DNA of 64,000 nucleotides from Haliclystus octoradiatus. Taxonomy: Eukaryota; Cnidaria; Staurozoa; Stauromedusae; Haliclystidae. The position numbers and the translations under genes were made by a program. The notes under the pieces were generated by a model, which was not told the DNA's origin, did not search any database, and saw nothing but the letters and a program-made list of their open reading frames with translations. Location of the stretch: contig OU744454.1 of the NCBI GenBank assembly GCA_916610825.1, positions 7,719,422-7,783,421 on the forward strand. The letters run 5' to 3'. Below, piece by piece: positions 1 to 10,801 of the stretch. Numbering within the stretch: position 1 is the stretch's first letter; every line of letters starts with the position of its first letter.

Positions 1-955
1 GATTCTTTGACTTACTGCTATCGGTATCTGCTTGGTAATGCTCCGGGGATGATTAGATTCTGCGTTAATGTAGGACGGATGGTTGTTTGGTTTTGTGTAG
101 GGCTTGTAAGATCCATTACTCAAGTCGAGGGTAACATCTAAAAGATCTATTGTTTTCAAGTTTGTGTGGATAGTAATGCCTAGTCCGTTACTTTTGAAGA
201 TTTTTACAATACCTTTTCTAGTTCTTTCCGCTTGTGGTCCTGACGTATTCTTTAATAATGCAATACCGTCATCTCTGTATAGGCCAACGTTTTTTATGCC
301 ATACTTTTTCGCAATTTTTTCTAATAAGAAGAGGCCGAATAGTTCGCAGATTTCAGCCCCATCGTAGCTACCCATCGTAACGTCAAATAAATTGCCATTA
401 TTTTTCTTCATCCAAGCAGTGTTGTTGTCAAATAGCAGTGACTTTCTCGCGTGATTATAGTTTTTATATCCTCGGTAGTGATGTTAATAAACTTTTTTGC
501 GTATTTAATTGCATTGAGGAGAAGGCTTTCCGTGATAGATGGGTAGTAGTTTTCTATGTCGAAGGTGATAAATGAGCATTTCTTTTTGTTTTCTATAGCC
601 TTAAACCAGTCTATAACAGCAGTGGTGTTTTTCCATTGATTAAGCCCGGTTTTGTCTTTTATGCTGGTATTAATATTGTCTAGTATTTGCTTACTTACGA
701 TTCCTAATTCACTCTTTGCAAGTCTGCAAGTTGGATTATTAGAGAAATTATCCTTGTGGTCTTTTAAAGTAATGAATGCCTGTTTTTCTGCCATGCGTTC
801 AGTTCTTTTGTCTATTTTAAGATCGGCGGCAATAGATTTTGCTTCTGTGTTAATACTTTTAATGATACTGGCTTCCGCTTTTTTGTATGTTGCTGTGATA
901 TTATTCCTAAGTAGAGAATCGTGCTGTTATTTCTCGACCTTGTAAAAATTGGAGA
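1..955 (-). pseudogene. Penelope-like retroelement, partial RT with frameshift and stop
   Basis: Minus-strand reading gives the core of a Penelope-like element (PLE) reverse transcriptase, a retroelement RT related to telomerase. Clear landmarks are ITLKDHKDNF near 770-740, the FDIENYYPS block near 565-540, FDVTMGSYDGAEICELFG near 390-335 and the catalytic GLYRDDG at about 265-290. The frame shifts near 450, between the FDIENYYPS part and the HARKSLLFDNN part, and a stop interrupts the N-terminal end at about 935, so the copy is dead. Coding similarity fades above about 955, which I read as a 5' truncation. The 3' part, where a GIY-YIG endonuclease would lie, is outside the window. A related copy lies at 55303-56929. 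Confidence 0.85.
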
Positions 956-1179
956 AATTCCATATAATTTATTATAAACATGACAATTTACTAAATAAAA
1001 GAACGGAACTCATTTCTAAGTGCCGACACGAGAATAAATATTATTTAAGAAACTATAAGAATAACAAGTAGATATTTAACAATAGCATCGATAATACAAT
1101 AGAATGTAATAAATATATTTAAACAATAGAAACGCTTCATTAAGTCATGTATATACTTGAGCACACCGTAATGATTTTT
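956..1179. other. Non-coding AT-rich spacer
   Basis: No open frame, repeat or RNA signature that I can support between the truncated Penelope fragment and the hairpin repeat. Confidence 0.5.
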
Positions 1180-1376
1180 CATTTAATAAAACCGTCTGAA
1201 GAGCGTCTTTACGCAAAACTCAAAGTAACGGAATAAACTCGTGATCTTTGATCTACTATTTGTATATATAAATAGTAGATCAAAGATCACGAGTCATTTA
1301 ATAAAACCGTCTGAAGAGCGTCTTTACGCGAAACTCAGAGTAACGGAATAAACTCGTGATCTTTGATCTACTATTT
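1180..1376. repeat. 82-bp direct repeat flanking a perfect 25-bp hairpin
   Basis: An 82-bp sequence at 1180-1261 is repeated at 1295-1376 with only two differences seen by eye. Between them, 1237-1261 and 1270-1294 form a perfect 25-bp inverted repeat around an 8-base loop, so the last 25 bases of each direct repeat also pair with the central arm. The arrangement looks like a replication or foldback product, or the end of a small element. It has no coding capacity. Confidence 0.9.
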
Positions 1377-1461
1377 ATATTGCTCTGCTTTTAGCATTGA
1401 GCACTCAAATTGATGTTTTGCCCACACAATTACTTTATTATATATATATATGAGTATATGT

Positions 1462-2175
1462 CCAGTAAGGGCCTAATAAAGGTTAAAAAGTGTGCCAGAA
1501 ACCAAAAGTATGGTGTGCCCAATCACATTGCATCTTGGTATCACGTGAAGTTTTAGTGAGCGCTGATTGGTGAATACAGCACTAAAAATATAAACAAACT
1601 TGCTTGAATCATTCTCAAAGTTTATATTCCGATCTTTTATTCTGTCACATAGTCAATGTTTAATTATATATTTACGGTGTAATAGAATTTTGAATCAGAG
1701 TAATGCTGTATGTTGCAGAATTGATCTTTAATTTCAAATAGTTCTTTGATTTTGATTATTTAAATCAAGATTCAAACAGACGGAAGTGCTTACAATTTTC
1801 CAACGATGGCGATCGTTCCGTCAAAACATGATGTTTTCTCCTTTTGTTTCGTATTCAACTCCCACATAAGGCTTTCATAATGTTCATTAGGCCCTTCGAG
1901 ATAATATAATCTATTATTTATATTTTGGTTACTTTAATTTGATCCAAGATAATCGCGTAAACTTGATGTTTCAAGTTTTCTTTGACAGTTTGTTTAAAAA
2001 AGTTGAAATTCAAATTTTAATTGTTGTTCACACCTCGTTGTATTGTTCTTCGATGGCCGACTAACCAACACCTGGCTGTAACTCACATGATACCAAGGTT
2101 CGCTGAGATTGGACACACCATATTTTTGGTTTCTGGCACACTTTCTAACATTTAGTTTTATTAAGCCCTCACTGG
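1462..2175. mobile_element. MITE-like element with about 95-bp terminal inverted repeats
   Basis: The left end (1462-1558) and the reverse complement of the right end (2083-2175) match along most of their length. Both start CCAGTRAGGGCYTAATAAA and share AGTGTGCCAGAAACCAAAA and a CTTGGTATCAYGTGA block. The 714-bp unit has no transposase, so it is non-autonomous. I see no convincing target-site duplication; flanks are TATATGT and AGCGCCA. Superfamily is undecided. Confidence 0.75.
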
Positions 2176-2280
2176 AGCGCCACGAAGAAATGAGGGCCGT
2201 GATGGAATGAGGCTAATATATGTTTATGTGATTGACTCATTTCAATATAGAGGATGCCTTGGCTAGGGGCTTTATATACA

Positions 2281-2385
2281 AACTTCAAACTTCAAACTTC
2301 CGACCATTAAATTTCAAACTTCCGATTTCGTTTAATAGAGGAATCCGACTAAATCGAATGCATGTGTTTCCCCTGTTAGCAGTCG
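2281..2385. repeat. Decayed copy of the AACTTC minisatellite repeat
   Basis: A short run of AAACTTC units followed by TTTCGTTTAATA and AAATCGAATGC matches, in reverse complement, the larger minisatellite and its flank at 22612-22835. The open frame across it (2232-2540) is not convincing as a gene. Confidence 0.7.
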
Positions 2386-2551
2386 AACAAATAAAAGCTC
2401 TAACGTTCATTTCTGCAATGCGCCTTCATATAAATGCATCTTACTGGGGAATTTATTTCGTTTCTGAATGCAAAAACTTATTTCAAATCTGGTTCTACGT
2501 ATTCGACATGACTGGTGGTGTGTATCGTGTCTTATCATAGATCTATAATAC

Positions 2552-4291
2552 AGGGATTGGCAACTAAGGTCTGGGCACGAATATGTTTTTGTTTGAAATT
2601 TTCCGGAAACACATGATCTTCACCTAACACAGAATTCTGTCAAGTGAAATTTTCACAAGTGTCATTACAACAACGCGGTCGACTGTTCTACTCATTTTAT
2701 CATCGTTCATATCTTTAAGCTGGCTACTAAAAGTCACTTGATTATTTCATTATTCTAAATGGATGGTCACTTAAATAGCAATGATTCTCAGCACTTCGAA
2801 TTTTTTGAACGTGGAAGGTGATGAGAAAATGGGGAACTCAATCGATGAAAGTTTAGACGAGCGTGCCTACAGAAAAGTTAACGTTGTGCTATTGCTGAAG
2901 GATTTGTAAATTGAAAGATGGTTTAACGGTGTCGGTAGCCCTTCACACAAATAAAAAACACTGATATAAAATTTTCGATCGATGAAGATGAAGGAGTGTT
3001 CACGGGAAAATGAATCTGCTCTTCTCAAAAGTCACTACGAATGAGTTATTCCTCAGACATTTTTAGAGATTATGTGTCAAAAATATTCAACATTTTGGTC
3101 TATGCCCTATAAATCTGCTTGTCAGTAATAAAAACCTCTATCTGGAATTTATTGCTTGGATGAGTACCTTCGGAAAAAGTTTAATTATGATTGTTGTGAA
3201 ACTTTAAAAAAGAATTTCGTAATTAATCATAAGGAGATCAGATCGACTATAGAAGCAAACACGCTTGAATGTTTTGCAAAAGCCAAAAGTTTAATCTAAC
3301 AGGGATGTAATAGTGCAACATCCTGGTTTAGAAGATAACAATACTGAAGAAATTATTTGTATTTGTCTACAAAGTATTATAATTTAATATATGAAGCGAG
3401 ATAATTTTGGTACACGAACGACATGAGCTTACTGCTTGTAAGTTGAGAGAGAAACTGGAATTGAAAAAGGAATCGCTAAGGATGAAATTACTAGAAAATT
3501 CAAACTAACTTTAAAGTTACAGCAATTCAACATTAATTTGAATAATATGGTGAACATCCATAATTTGATACTATGTAAAATGCATTGTATATGTAAGTGT
3601 AACAACGTAATTATAACTGTAACACATCGACACAGAATGTTTTTACAAGTGTTATAATTTACCAAACAAGTTATCGGTATTTGCATCATATCTTGTTTAT
3701 TCTGTGTATTGCTTGCTAAATATTTGTAATGTATTCATTGCATTCCCTCTACTGTCATACATACACTATTTGGATTATGTGTTATGCGGATTTTGTGATA
3801 CTGTGTGTCATAGGCATAGGCCGCCTAGCTATAAACTGTGTTCTTGTCATTTAGAAGCGCAATTATTTTTCAGTGAACATTTCAGCTTGATTCTGATTTG
3901 TTAGTTATATTTGTAGAATAATTCAATCCCATCCATTTTCTTTTGTCAAGTTACAAACACTAATTTGCAAATTGCAAAAGTGATCAAAGCAATATTTTGG
4001 TGAAATATACCGCAAAACATGATGAATTACATTGGCCATATCTACTCGCTATTTTGTTTAAACGTAATTAAATTGACATTGACATTTAAAGTAAGCTCAA
4101 TTTAACATTGTCAAAACATAAAACTTGAAAAAATTGGAGCAACGTATTATATTATAGTATGCAAGTTACGAAGATTACAAGGCTTTGAATAATTGGTTCT
4201 TGTGTCGGGTGAAGATCACGCGACTTTGTTTCTCGCAATTCAACATAATATGACCGCGCGGGCGGGAACAATGGAGTTGCCAATCCCTGTA
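2552..4291. mobile_element. Non-autonomous hAT-like element
   Basis: The ends are CAGGGATTGGCAACT at 2552 and its exact reverse complement ending at 4291; CAGGG...GGCAAC ends are typical of the hAT superfamily. Subterminal GATCTTCACC blocks also occur on both sides. TCTATAAT occurs in both flanks, one base before the left end and three bases after the right end, so a target duplication is likely but is not flush with the ends as hAT rules require. The 1.7-kb interior has no intact transposase. Confidence 0.6.
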
Positions 4292-4583
4292 TTCTATAAT
4301 GTATGGTCTTATTTATGTTCTTTCCGCGGCAGAAACTTAGCCAGAAATTCATTTGAGGATGTAAAAATCGTGGCTGCAAAATGGTCAACTTTCAGCGAAT
4401 TAGCTAACACATCACTTTATTGAAAATATATGTATCCCTATTTAAATAATCGATTAATGAATGATAAGGGCAAAATTAAATGTGCAGCCCATTTTGACTA
4501 AGAGAGCGAAGGATACTTGCAGTTCCAAGCCTGTCTGTCCCAAAGTTGACAGGAACTATTATGATTGCACATTTTATCGATGA
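4292..4583. other. Spacer, no supported feature
   Basis: Short AT-rich spacer between the hAT-like element and the chromovirus LTR. Nothing in it can be supported as a gene. Confidence 0.4.
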
Positions 4584-4740
4584 TGTTATGCGGGTACTTA
4601 TAGTTATTAAACTAGGAGAGCAGAATAATACGACCAAGCTCGTTCAGATATCAGAATAGAATCAATGTTATTGTATAAATCACAGGGGTTACAAACAGGG
4701 GAGAGGGGAAGCTGATATTGCAATATGCATTAGCATAACA
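4584..4740 (-). repeat. Chromovirus 3' LTR (157 bp)
   Basis: Direct repeat of 10645-10801, with TGTTATG/CATAACA inverted ends. For the minus-strand element this is the downstream LTR. A short purine run reading GCGGGGGTA (4741-4749) abuts it and fits the polypurine tract. Confidence 0.95.
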
Positions 4741-4944
4741 TACCCCCGCTGATAAAAAATCACCGCCCCGGTGATTAACATCTATATTTAAATTTAATAA
4801 CAGCGTAAAGTAAAAATAGATGATTATAATAAAATATTGTGAATAAGTATTTAAAAAAATTGTCATTGTTCAATAAAGTGTAAAATATTTAACCAGAATA
4901 TAACAAATAATTAACTATGAAATCTTTAATTTTAAATTAATTTT

Positions 4945-7900
4945 TTAATTATTTGAATCTTTTTCATCTTTGTGATACTTATTAATTAATAACAGTACAG
5001 CTTCGCTTCGTAATGATTTGCTAGGCTCCCAAGTAGCATCTGCTATAGGATAATCTTTCCATTTCACAAGGTAACTTATACCACGGCCACGTTTGCGGCA
5101 GTCAATTATGTCTTCGATTGGGTAATAGCCATCCGGTAATTTTTCGTTCAGATCATCCGATTGAAATTCACTACGACGATCAATCCAAGGTTCCAGATTA
5201 TTGACATTAACATCTTGTGGAGCATATTTATAAACGGTGGACTGTCTGATAACACCATAAAAATTATTACCAAGTGATTCAATTACTTTATATGGTCCAT
5301 CAAAAGCAGGCAAAAGTTTTGCAGAAACATTATCAGTACGTTGATGTAATCGTTTTCTAACTAAATCTCCGATGTTAAATAAAACATGACGAACTCGTTT
5401 ATCAACTTGTTTTTTCATAGATTTAGCTGTTAGTTGATTATGATGACGTACAACTGCATGCACTTTTACTGCAAGTTCAGCAAAATGTGTTGTAGTAAAT
5501 TGTTCATTTGGATTGATGGTGTCTAATTGACTATGAGTCCAAATATCCAATGGCGTATTAGCTTCACGTCCAAATAATGCATAAAACGGTGATACTTGAG
5601 TATGTGCATTAGGCGTAGTATTGTAAGCATAAGCAATGTGAGGTAAAAATTCATTCCACGAAGTATACTCAGGATTAATATAGTGTTTAAGCATATTAAT
5701 GACGTCAGCATTTCGACGCTCCGTCCGTCCATTACAACGTGGATGGTATGGTGCAGTAAATCTTTGAGTAAATTTTAATCTAGTAGCTATAGCATTCATT
5801 AAATCATTTCGAAAAGCACTACCACGATCAGTTAAAATCTCTTTAGGCATACCATAATGTAAAAATACATGATTAACTAAAAATTTCGCCACAGATGCAG
5901 CATCAGTAGACTTAGTAGCTTTTAACATAGTAAAACGACTAAAATGTTCAATAAAAACTAAAATATGACGATGTCCTTTTGCGCTCGGTGGCGATAGTGG
6001 ACCAATATGATCTAAACTAATCCGATCAAAAGGTTGATCTGCAGATAACGGATTAAGAGTGCCAGATTCGGCAACACGAGGTTTTTTATTAAATTGACAA
6101 GTTGGACAAGAGCCAACATAATCTTTAACGTCATAATAAGCTTTAGGCCAATAATATTTATCAACAAGACGTGCCCAGGTTCTTTTTTGACCTAGATGAC
6201 CAGATGTAGGTATATCATGCAATTCTGTTAAAATTGCTGCACGTAAAGTAATAGGTATGTATAATTGTATTCTAGCACCATTATTGGTAATCCGATGTAC
6301 TAAACCTCCAATTATACGAAATATCTTAGAGCGGTGTATATCTTGTTTGGTAGGTTTAGGAATATTAAATAAATCAATATTACTAGATATAGCTAAATTG
6401 TAATTTGTAATTCTGTTTAAGCTTTCCGTTATAGATAAAATAATCGGATCATCCGATTGCTCTTTGATTAAATTAATATCAACATTTGTTTGATTGGATA
6501 TAGAAGTAATGCCAACATGAATAGTTGATGGATCAATAATATTGGTTGATATTGAATCAGTTGTAAATAACACTTTGTTTATAACGTCGTTTTCATAAAT
6601 CCTTGATAAAGCATCAGCGTCATAATTCTCCTTACCAGGTCGATGCACAATCTTCATAAAACCAATATACTCTTGTAAAAGTAAACTCCAACGTACAAGT
6701 CGTGACGTAGTATGTTTAGTGGTGAATAACCAAACTAATGCAGAATGATCTGTTATTACTGTAGAATTTCTACCGCCAATGTATGAACGAAAACGTTCGA
6801 CGGATTTAATAATTGCTAATAATTCTTGTTCTGAAACAGTGTAATTTTCTTCATGCTTGGAGAAACGCCCACTATAAAATGAAACAGGACGATCTTTATC
6901 ACCATATTGTTGTACCAAAACAGAACCAAACCCAACAGAAGATGCATCACAATGTAAAACAATTGGTAAAGAAGGCTCAAAAGATGCAAGAACTGGTGGT
7001 TTACAAAGTGAATTTCTAAGTGTATCAAATGCATTTTGTTGTTCATCATTCCAATGCCAAGATATATCTTTTCGTAATAATAAATGCAACGGTGTAGCAA
7101 TTCGAGAATAGTCTTTAATGAAACAACGATAATAACCAGTCATACCTAAAAATCGTTGTAAAGCTTTCACTTTTGCAGTACGTTTAGTGTCAATAATAAA
7201 GTCAGGACAAGGAATATCCAACATAGCTTGAATTTTATCTGGATCAGCGGTAATACCTTTCTCTGATATTTTAAAACCAAGATAAGTCACTTCTCTCCTT
7301 GCAAAATAACATTTTGATAATTTAATTTTCAAACCAGATTTATGTAGCTTTGATAATACTTGAGATATATGATGTAAATGTTCTTCAAAAGTATCAGAAT
7401 AAATAACAATATCATCAAGATAAACAGAAACAAAATCACTATCAAGAGGTTTTAATATTTTAGTCATACCTCTTTGGAAAGTAGCTGGTGCATTAGATAA
7501 GCCAAATGGTAATACATTCCATTCAACATGCATGTCTTCAAATGTAAATGCAGTGAACGGCTTGCTACATTCATCAACCGCAACTTGCCAATAACCGGAA
7601 ACTAGATCTAACGTTGTTAACCATTTTTTACCAGCTGCACGTTGTAATAAATTTTCTATTAATGGTATTTGATAAGCATCAGGTATTGTAACTTTATTGA
7701 TAGGTCGATAGTCAATACACATACGTTTAGTACTGTCTTTCTTTTTAGCTAATACAACGTTTGCGGAATGCAGACTAACACTGTCTCGCAAAACCTTAGT
7801 TTCTAATAATTGTTGTATTTCCGAACGAATAAATTTTTTCTCTTCGGACGAATATCTAGTACGTTTATTAAATTTGCATGGGTTGACATTATCGACAACA

Positions 7901-8739
7901 ATCCGATGCTTAATATCATTGCATTTACCAATCTGACCATTTACTTCATAAATAGTATCAGAATGTGATTGTAATAAATTTGTAAGTAAATATTGTAAGT
8001 CGGTACTAAGACCATCACTTTGAATTTTATTTTGCCAGTGACTATCAGGTAAGTCTATAGGATAAAATTGATCGTCTACTTTAGGACTGAAGTTGTTCTC
8101 ATCAGCATTAGTAGATACAAATAAATTTGGTTCTAATAAATTAGAATCAATAACAGTAATTTTATGACTATCTATGGTCGATCTAATTAAACTTTCGATC
8201 CTGTAACATGGGATCTTAAGAGCTTGTAAACCACGCCCAAGAATTAAATAATTATCATCAGGGTTAAATGGTCCCCAGTGACGTCGCACAGATAAAAAAT
8301 CGTTACCAAGAAGTATAGTACAATGGAGATCTTTGATAACATGTAATAATAAATCAAAACTAATATTACCAATTGTACATAATAAACGGCAGGTGCCTAG
8401 AGTAGTAATAGTCGTAGTTGAACAATCATTGATCCATGACAGGTTCTTGCGTAAATTTGTATTCACGTCTTTAAATAAATTATGTGCTTTAATAAATTCA
8501 AGGGAAACTAATGATAACTGAGACCCTTGGTGTAATATGGAAATTATACTTTGATTGTCGTAAATAATTGGAATTTCTAGTCTTGATAAATCCATACCAT
8601 CAACAAAAACAGCATCAGAGCGTAATTCGGCATCGTTTGTGTTGCAATAGCCAACTTGTACAACCTGGCAAGGAATATCGATCTTCCCAGGTCTATTAGA
8701 TAAAATGGTGGATGGCTGACCTATGCTATTCACCTTCAA
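4945..8739 (-). CDS. pol: Chromovirus Pol: protease, RT, RNase H, integrase, chromodomain
   Basis: This is the enzymatic polyprotein of a Ty3/gypsy element; numbering is from the first codon of the open frame, a TTG. A retropepsin-like region (about 50-160) ends with ILLGNDFL, but its active-site triplet reads HQG (70-72) where DTG is expected. RT carries YLDD at 440-443, and RNase H carries HCDAS near 598 and TDHS near 664. Integrase has the HHCC finger (H841, H848, C878, C881) and D910, D971, E1007, followed by GPY at 1148-1150. A chromodomain with YLVKWKDYP...TWEP (about 1206-1245) should steer integration through histone marks. There is no AUG before residue 50, and pol lies in the -1 frame relative to gag with a 70-80 base overlap, so frameshift expression is inferred. 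I see no canonical slippery heptamer. Length is typical. Confidence 0.96.
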   Translation of the reverse strand: MKVNSIGQPSTILSNRPGKIDIPCQVVQVGYCNTNDAELRSDAVFVDGMDLSRLEIPIIYDNQSIISILHQGSQLSLVSLEFIKAHNLFKDVNTNLRKNLSWINDCSTTTITTLGTCRLLCTIGNISFDLLLHVIKDLHCTILLGNDFLSVRRHWGPFNPDDNYLILGRGLQALKIPCYRIESLIRSTIDSHKITVIDSNLLEPNLFVSTNADENNFSPKVDDQFYPIDLPDSHWQNKIQSDGLSTDLQYLLTNLLQSHSDTIYEVNGQIGKCNDIKHRIVVDNVNPCKFNKRTRYSSEEKKFIRSEIQQLLETKVLRDSVSLHSANVVLAKKKDSTKRMCIDYRPINKVTIPDAYQIPLIENLLQRAAGKKWLTTLDLVSGYWQVAVDECSKPFTAFTFEDMHVEWNVLPFGLSNAPATFQRGMTKILKPLDSDFVSVYLDDIVIYSDTFEEHLHHISQVLSKLHKSGLKIKLSKCYFARREVTYLGFKISEKGITADPDKIQAMLDIPCPDFIIDTKRTAKVKALQRFLGMTGYYRCFIKDYSRIATPLHLLLRKDISWHWNDEQQNAFDTLRNSLCKPPVLASFEPSLPIVLHCDASSVGFGSVLVQQYGDKDRPVSFYSGRFSKHEENYTVSEQELLAIIKSVERFRSYIGGRNSTVITDHSALVWLFTTKHTTSRLVRWSLLLQEYIGFMKIVHRPGKENYDADALSRIYENDVINKVLFTTDSISTNIIDPSTIHVGITSISNQTNVDINLIKEQSDDPIILSITESLNRITNYNLAISSNIDLFNIPKPTKQDIHRSKIFRIIGGLVHRITNNGARIQLYIPITLRAAILTELHDIPTSGHLGQKRTWARLVDKYYWPKAYYDVKDYVGSCPTCQFNKKPRVAESGTLNPLSADQPFDRISLDHIGPLSPPSAKGHRHILVFIEHFSRFTMLKATKSTDAASVAKFLVNHVFLHYGMPKEILTDRGSAFRNDLMNAIATRLKFTQRFTAPYHPRCNGRTERRNADVINMLKHYINPEYTSWNEFLPHIAYAYNTTPNAHTQVSPFYALFGREANTPLDIWTHSQLDTINPNEQFTTTHFAELAVKVHAVVRHHNQLTAKSMKKQVDKRVRHVLFNIGDLVRKRLHQRTDNVSAKLLPAFDGPYKVIESLGNNFYGVIRQSTVYKYAPQDVNVNNLEPWIDRRSEFQSDDLNEKLPDGYYPIEDIIDCRKRGRGISYLVKWKDYPIADATWEPSKSLRSEAVLLLINKYHKDEKDSNN

Positions 8740-10508
8740 CAGAAATCCGCCTTTGTACCAGTAGTGGCATCTTCTGGACGATCGGTTAATGTAGCTGGCT
8801 TCGGTTTTACTTCATCAAATGGCTTTCCTTCAATCTCTGCTGCAGTCCGACGAATTTCAAAAGCAGCTAAACAATTGTAATTTCGATGACCATACTGATG
8901 GCAGGTACTGCAAAACGGTGGACACCACATATCATTGTCATAGTATTTCCAGCCGTCATTGTACTCAATGTAAGGTCTTTGTTGCTTTTTGTCAACCTTT
9001 GGACCATAAAATTTGATGTTGGATGAACGCACAGCATATGTTCGACCATTACTGAACGAGTGATGTGCTGATGATGTACTTGGTTTAAACTTTTCGGTTT
9101 TGACTGCACCAACTGTAACAATTTTTGAAGAGTTATTAGTAAGTGGTATTTTGACAGGATCCGGGCCAGGCTTGAACGAATATGCTTTTGCCACTTTCAA
9201 CCAACTTTCAGACTTCTCGGCAGTTTTAATTAACAAATCAAGCGTGGTTGGAACGACATCGGCCTCTCCAAGAATTAAGGCTTTGACCTCGTCAGCTAAA
9301 CCCATGAAAATATAATGGCATTTCCTCTCCTCTGACATCTTAGAGTCAGAACGACGACAAAACTTTAGAACTCGTTCCTTGTGTTGTTGAATTGTATTGT
9401 CCATTTGCTTAATGGTAGACAAAATCATAGCAGCTTGGTTTGATAATTTCTTTGGCATAAATTTGTCGATAAATGACGTATGAAATAACGACCAGTTAGA
9501 AGTAATTGTGTCTGACAAGTTGTCAAACCATATGGTAGCTGGTGTATCATTTTTAAGGAGACTATGTAAAAGTGCTGGCTTGTCAACGTCAGCAACACGA
9601 GTACTTCGGCAGTAATGTTCAAATTTTTTGAGCCATTCGGCACCGTTTTCTTTAGGGTCAATGAATGTCCCATCTGTGTCAACTTTAATCTCGGTAAAAC
9701 CACTAAATGTCGAAGGTGGCTTTAACTTCACAGAGGCATGACCACGCGTGACATCATCCAATTTATTTGTTTTAGTGGTGAAATATTTGGCTTGAGCTCT
9801 GTGGTTCTTGCAGCTAGGACAGTTACAGTCAACGGCATGCACTGAATGTCGAGATGATGAACCAATATGCGAGGCTTCTGAGATTGAACCCGCAGGACTT
9901 GAGGGACTTGATTTCAACGGTTCTTTCGTGGCTTCTGCGAAGTTGTCACCAGATGTAGCAGCATGGGAAACAATGGTTGGACCACGGAAGTGTTCAAATT
10001 GAGCAGCAATATGGCTTAAAATATAATCAAGCTGTCTTTGATGCGTGGTTTCCTGAGTAGCAATAACGCTTAAAAGACGTTGCTCAAGGCCAATAAATTT
10101 TTCATTGAATGATGTGGTTTGAGCTTTCAAATGTTCCGACAATATCTGGTTAAACCGATTTGTAAACAATTCAAAGGCATTAACAAAGAGATGTCGGACG
10201 TGTTCTGGCATTTCCTCAAGCAAGCTGGGACATTCAGCATTTTCAGAAACGGACGGCTTAACGTCGCGTTTCCATTCATAACAGCATCTCTTCGTTGAGC
10301 GAATATATTCACAATTGTTTTCTTCGGCCAATTTACGGGCTAAGGTAGCATTGGGATATGGTAAAATCACCTCAAAAATGTCTATATCTGGTGATAATTC
10401 CATTAAAATTTTCTGTACAGCAGCACGGGATTCAATTATAATCTCCTGGAACATAGCTTCATTGTCTTCACTGTCAACATCGAATCCACTATGAAGTGTC
10501 GTATCCAT
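8736..10508 (-). CDS. gag: Chromovirus Gag
   Basis: A 590-residue capsid/nucleocapsid protein from the first ATG after the 5' LTR and primer site. The N-terminal third has heptad-like segments, followed by a serine/proline-rich linker and a cysteine cluster CNCPSCKNH near residue 230. The middle has the usual retrotransposon gag region (GAEWLKKFEHYCRS, then WFDNLSD and FIDKFMPKK). The C-terminus has one zinc knuckle, CSTCHQYGHRNYNC (C-x2-C-x4-H-x4-C), about 45 residues before the stop. It packages element RNA in a virus-like particle. The stop overlaps the start of the pol frame. It appears intact. Confidence 0.93.
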   Translation of the reverse strand: MDTTLHSGFDVDSEDNEAMFQEIIIESRAAVQKILMELSPDIDIFEVILPYPNATLARKLAEENNCEYIRSTKRCCYEWKRDVKPSVSENAECPSLLEEMPEHVRHLFVNAFELFTNRFNQILSEHLKAQTTSFNEKFIGLEQRLLSVIATQETTHQRQLDYILSHIAAQFEHFRGPTIVSHAATSGDNFAEATKEPLKSSPSSPAGSISEASHIGSSSRHSVHAVDCNCPSCKNHRAQAKYFTTKTNKLDDVTRGHASVKLKPPSTFSGFTEIKVDTDGTFIDPKENGAEWLKKFEHYCRSTRVADVDKPALLHSLLKNDTPATIWFDNLSDTITSNWSLFHTSFIDKFMPKKLSNQAAMILSTIKQMDNTIQQHKERVLKFCRRSDSKMSEERKCHYIFMGLADEVKALILGEADVVPTTLDLLIKTAEKSESWLKVAKAYSFKPGPDPVKIPLTNNSSKIVTVGAVKTEKFKPSTSSAHHSFSNGRTYAVRSSNIKFYGPKVDKKQQRPYIEYNDGWKYYDNDMWCPPFCSTCHQYGHRNYNCLAAFEIRRTAAEIEGKPFDEVKPKPATLTDRPEDATTGTKADFC

Positions 10509-10627
10509 AATTGTATTAAATAAATGATTAGAATATAAACAAAATTAAATTAAAATAATTGAATTATAATCCAATAAAATAACAAATATAACAACCAAAC
10601 CATGTATATATATAATAACTAAATAAT

Positions 10628-10642
10628 CCGTATCGGGCTCCA
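10628..10642 (-). promoter_or_regulatory. Chromovirus primer binding site
   Basis: Two bases inside the 5' LTR, the minus strand reads TGGAGCCCGATACGG, which fits the 3' end of a tRNA ending CCA. I could not match it to a named tRNA from memory. Confidence 0.65.
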
Positions 10643-10644
10643 AT

Positions 10645-10801
10645 TGTTATGCGGGTACTTATAGTTATTAAACTAGGAGAGCAGAATAATACGACCAAGC
10701 TCGTTCAGATATCAGAATAGAATCAATGTTATTGTATAAATCACAGGGGTTACAAACAGGGGAGAGGGGAAGCTGATATTGCAATATGCATTAGCATAAC
10801 A
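10645..10801 (-). repeat. Chromovirus 5' LTR (157 bp)
   Basis: Matches 4584-4740 throughout by eye. It holds the promoter for the minus-strand element. A 157-bp LTR is short for gypsy elements. Confidence 0.95.

Larger units (their letters stand above)
4584..10801 (-). mobile_element. Complete Ty3/gypsy chromovirus retrotransposon
   Basis: Two 157-bp LTRs (4584-4740 and 10645-10801) that look identical by eye bracket gag and pol on the minus strand. The LTRs start TGTTATG and end CATAACA. The 4-bp duplication ATGA at 4580-4583 and 10802-10805 marks the insertion. Both reading frames are full length and a C-terminal chromodomain is present. Matching LTRs and open frames argue for recent insertion. 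It sits directly beside the hAT-like element ending at 4291. Confidence 0.97.

Noticed and set aside
6813-7100. Frames on both strands inside the chromovirus pol region
   Set aside because: Shadows of the RT/RNase H coding sequence; no motifs of their own.
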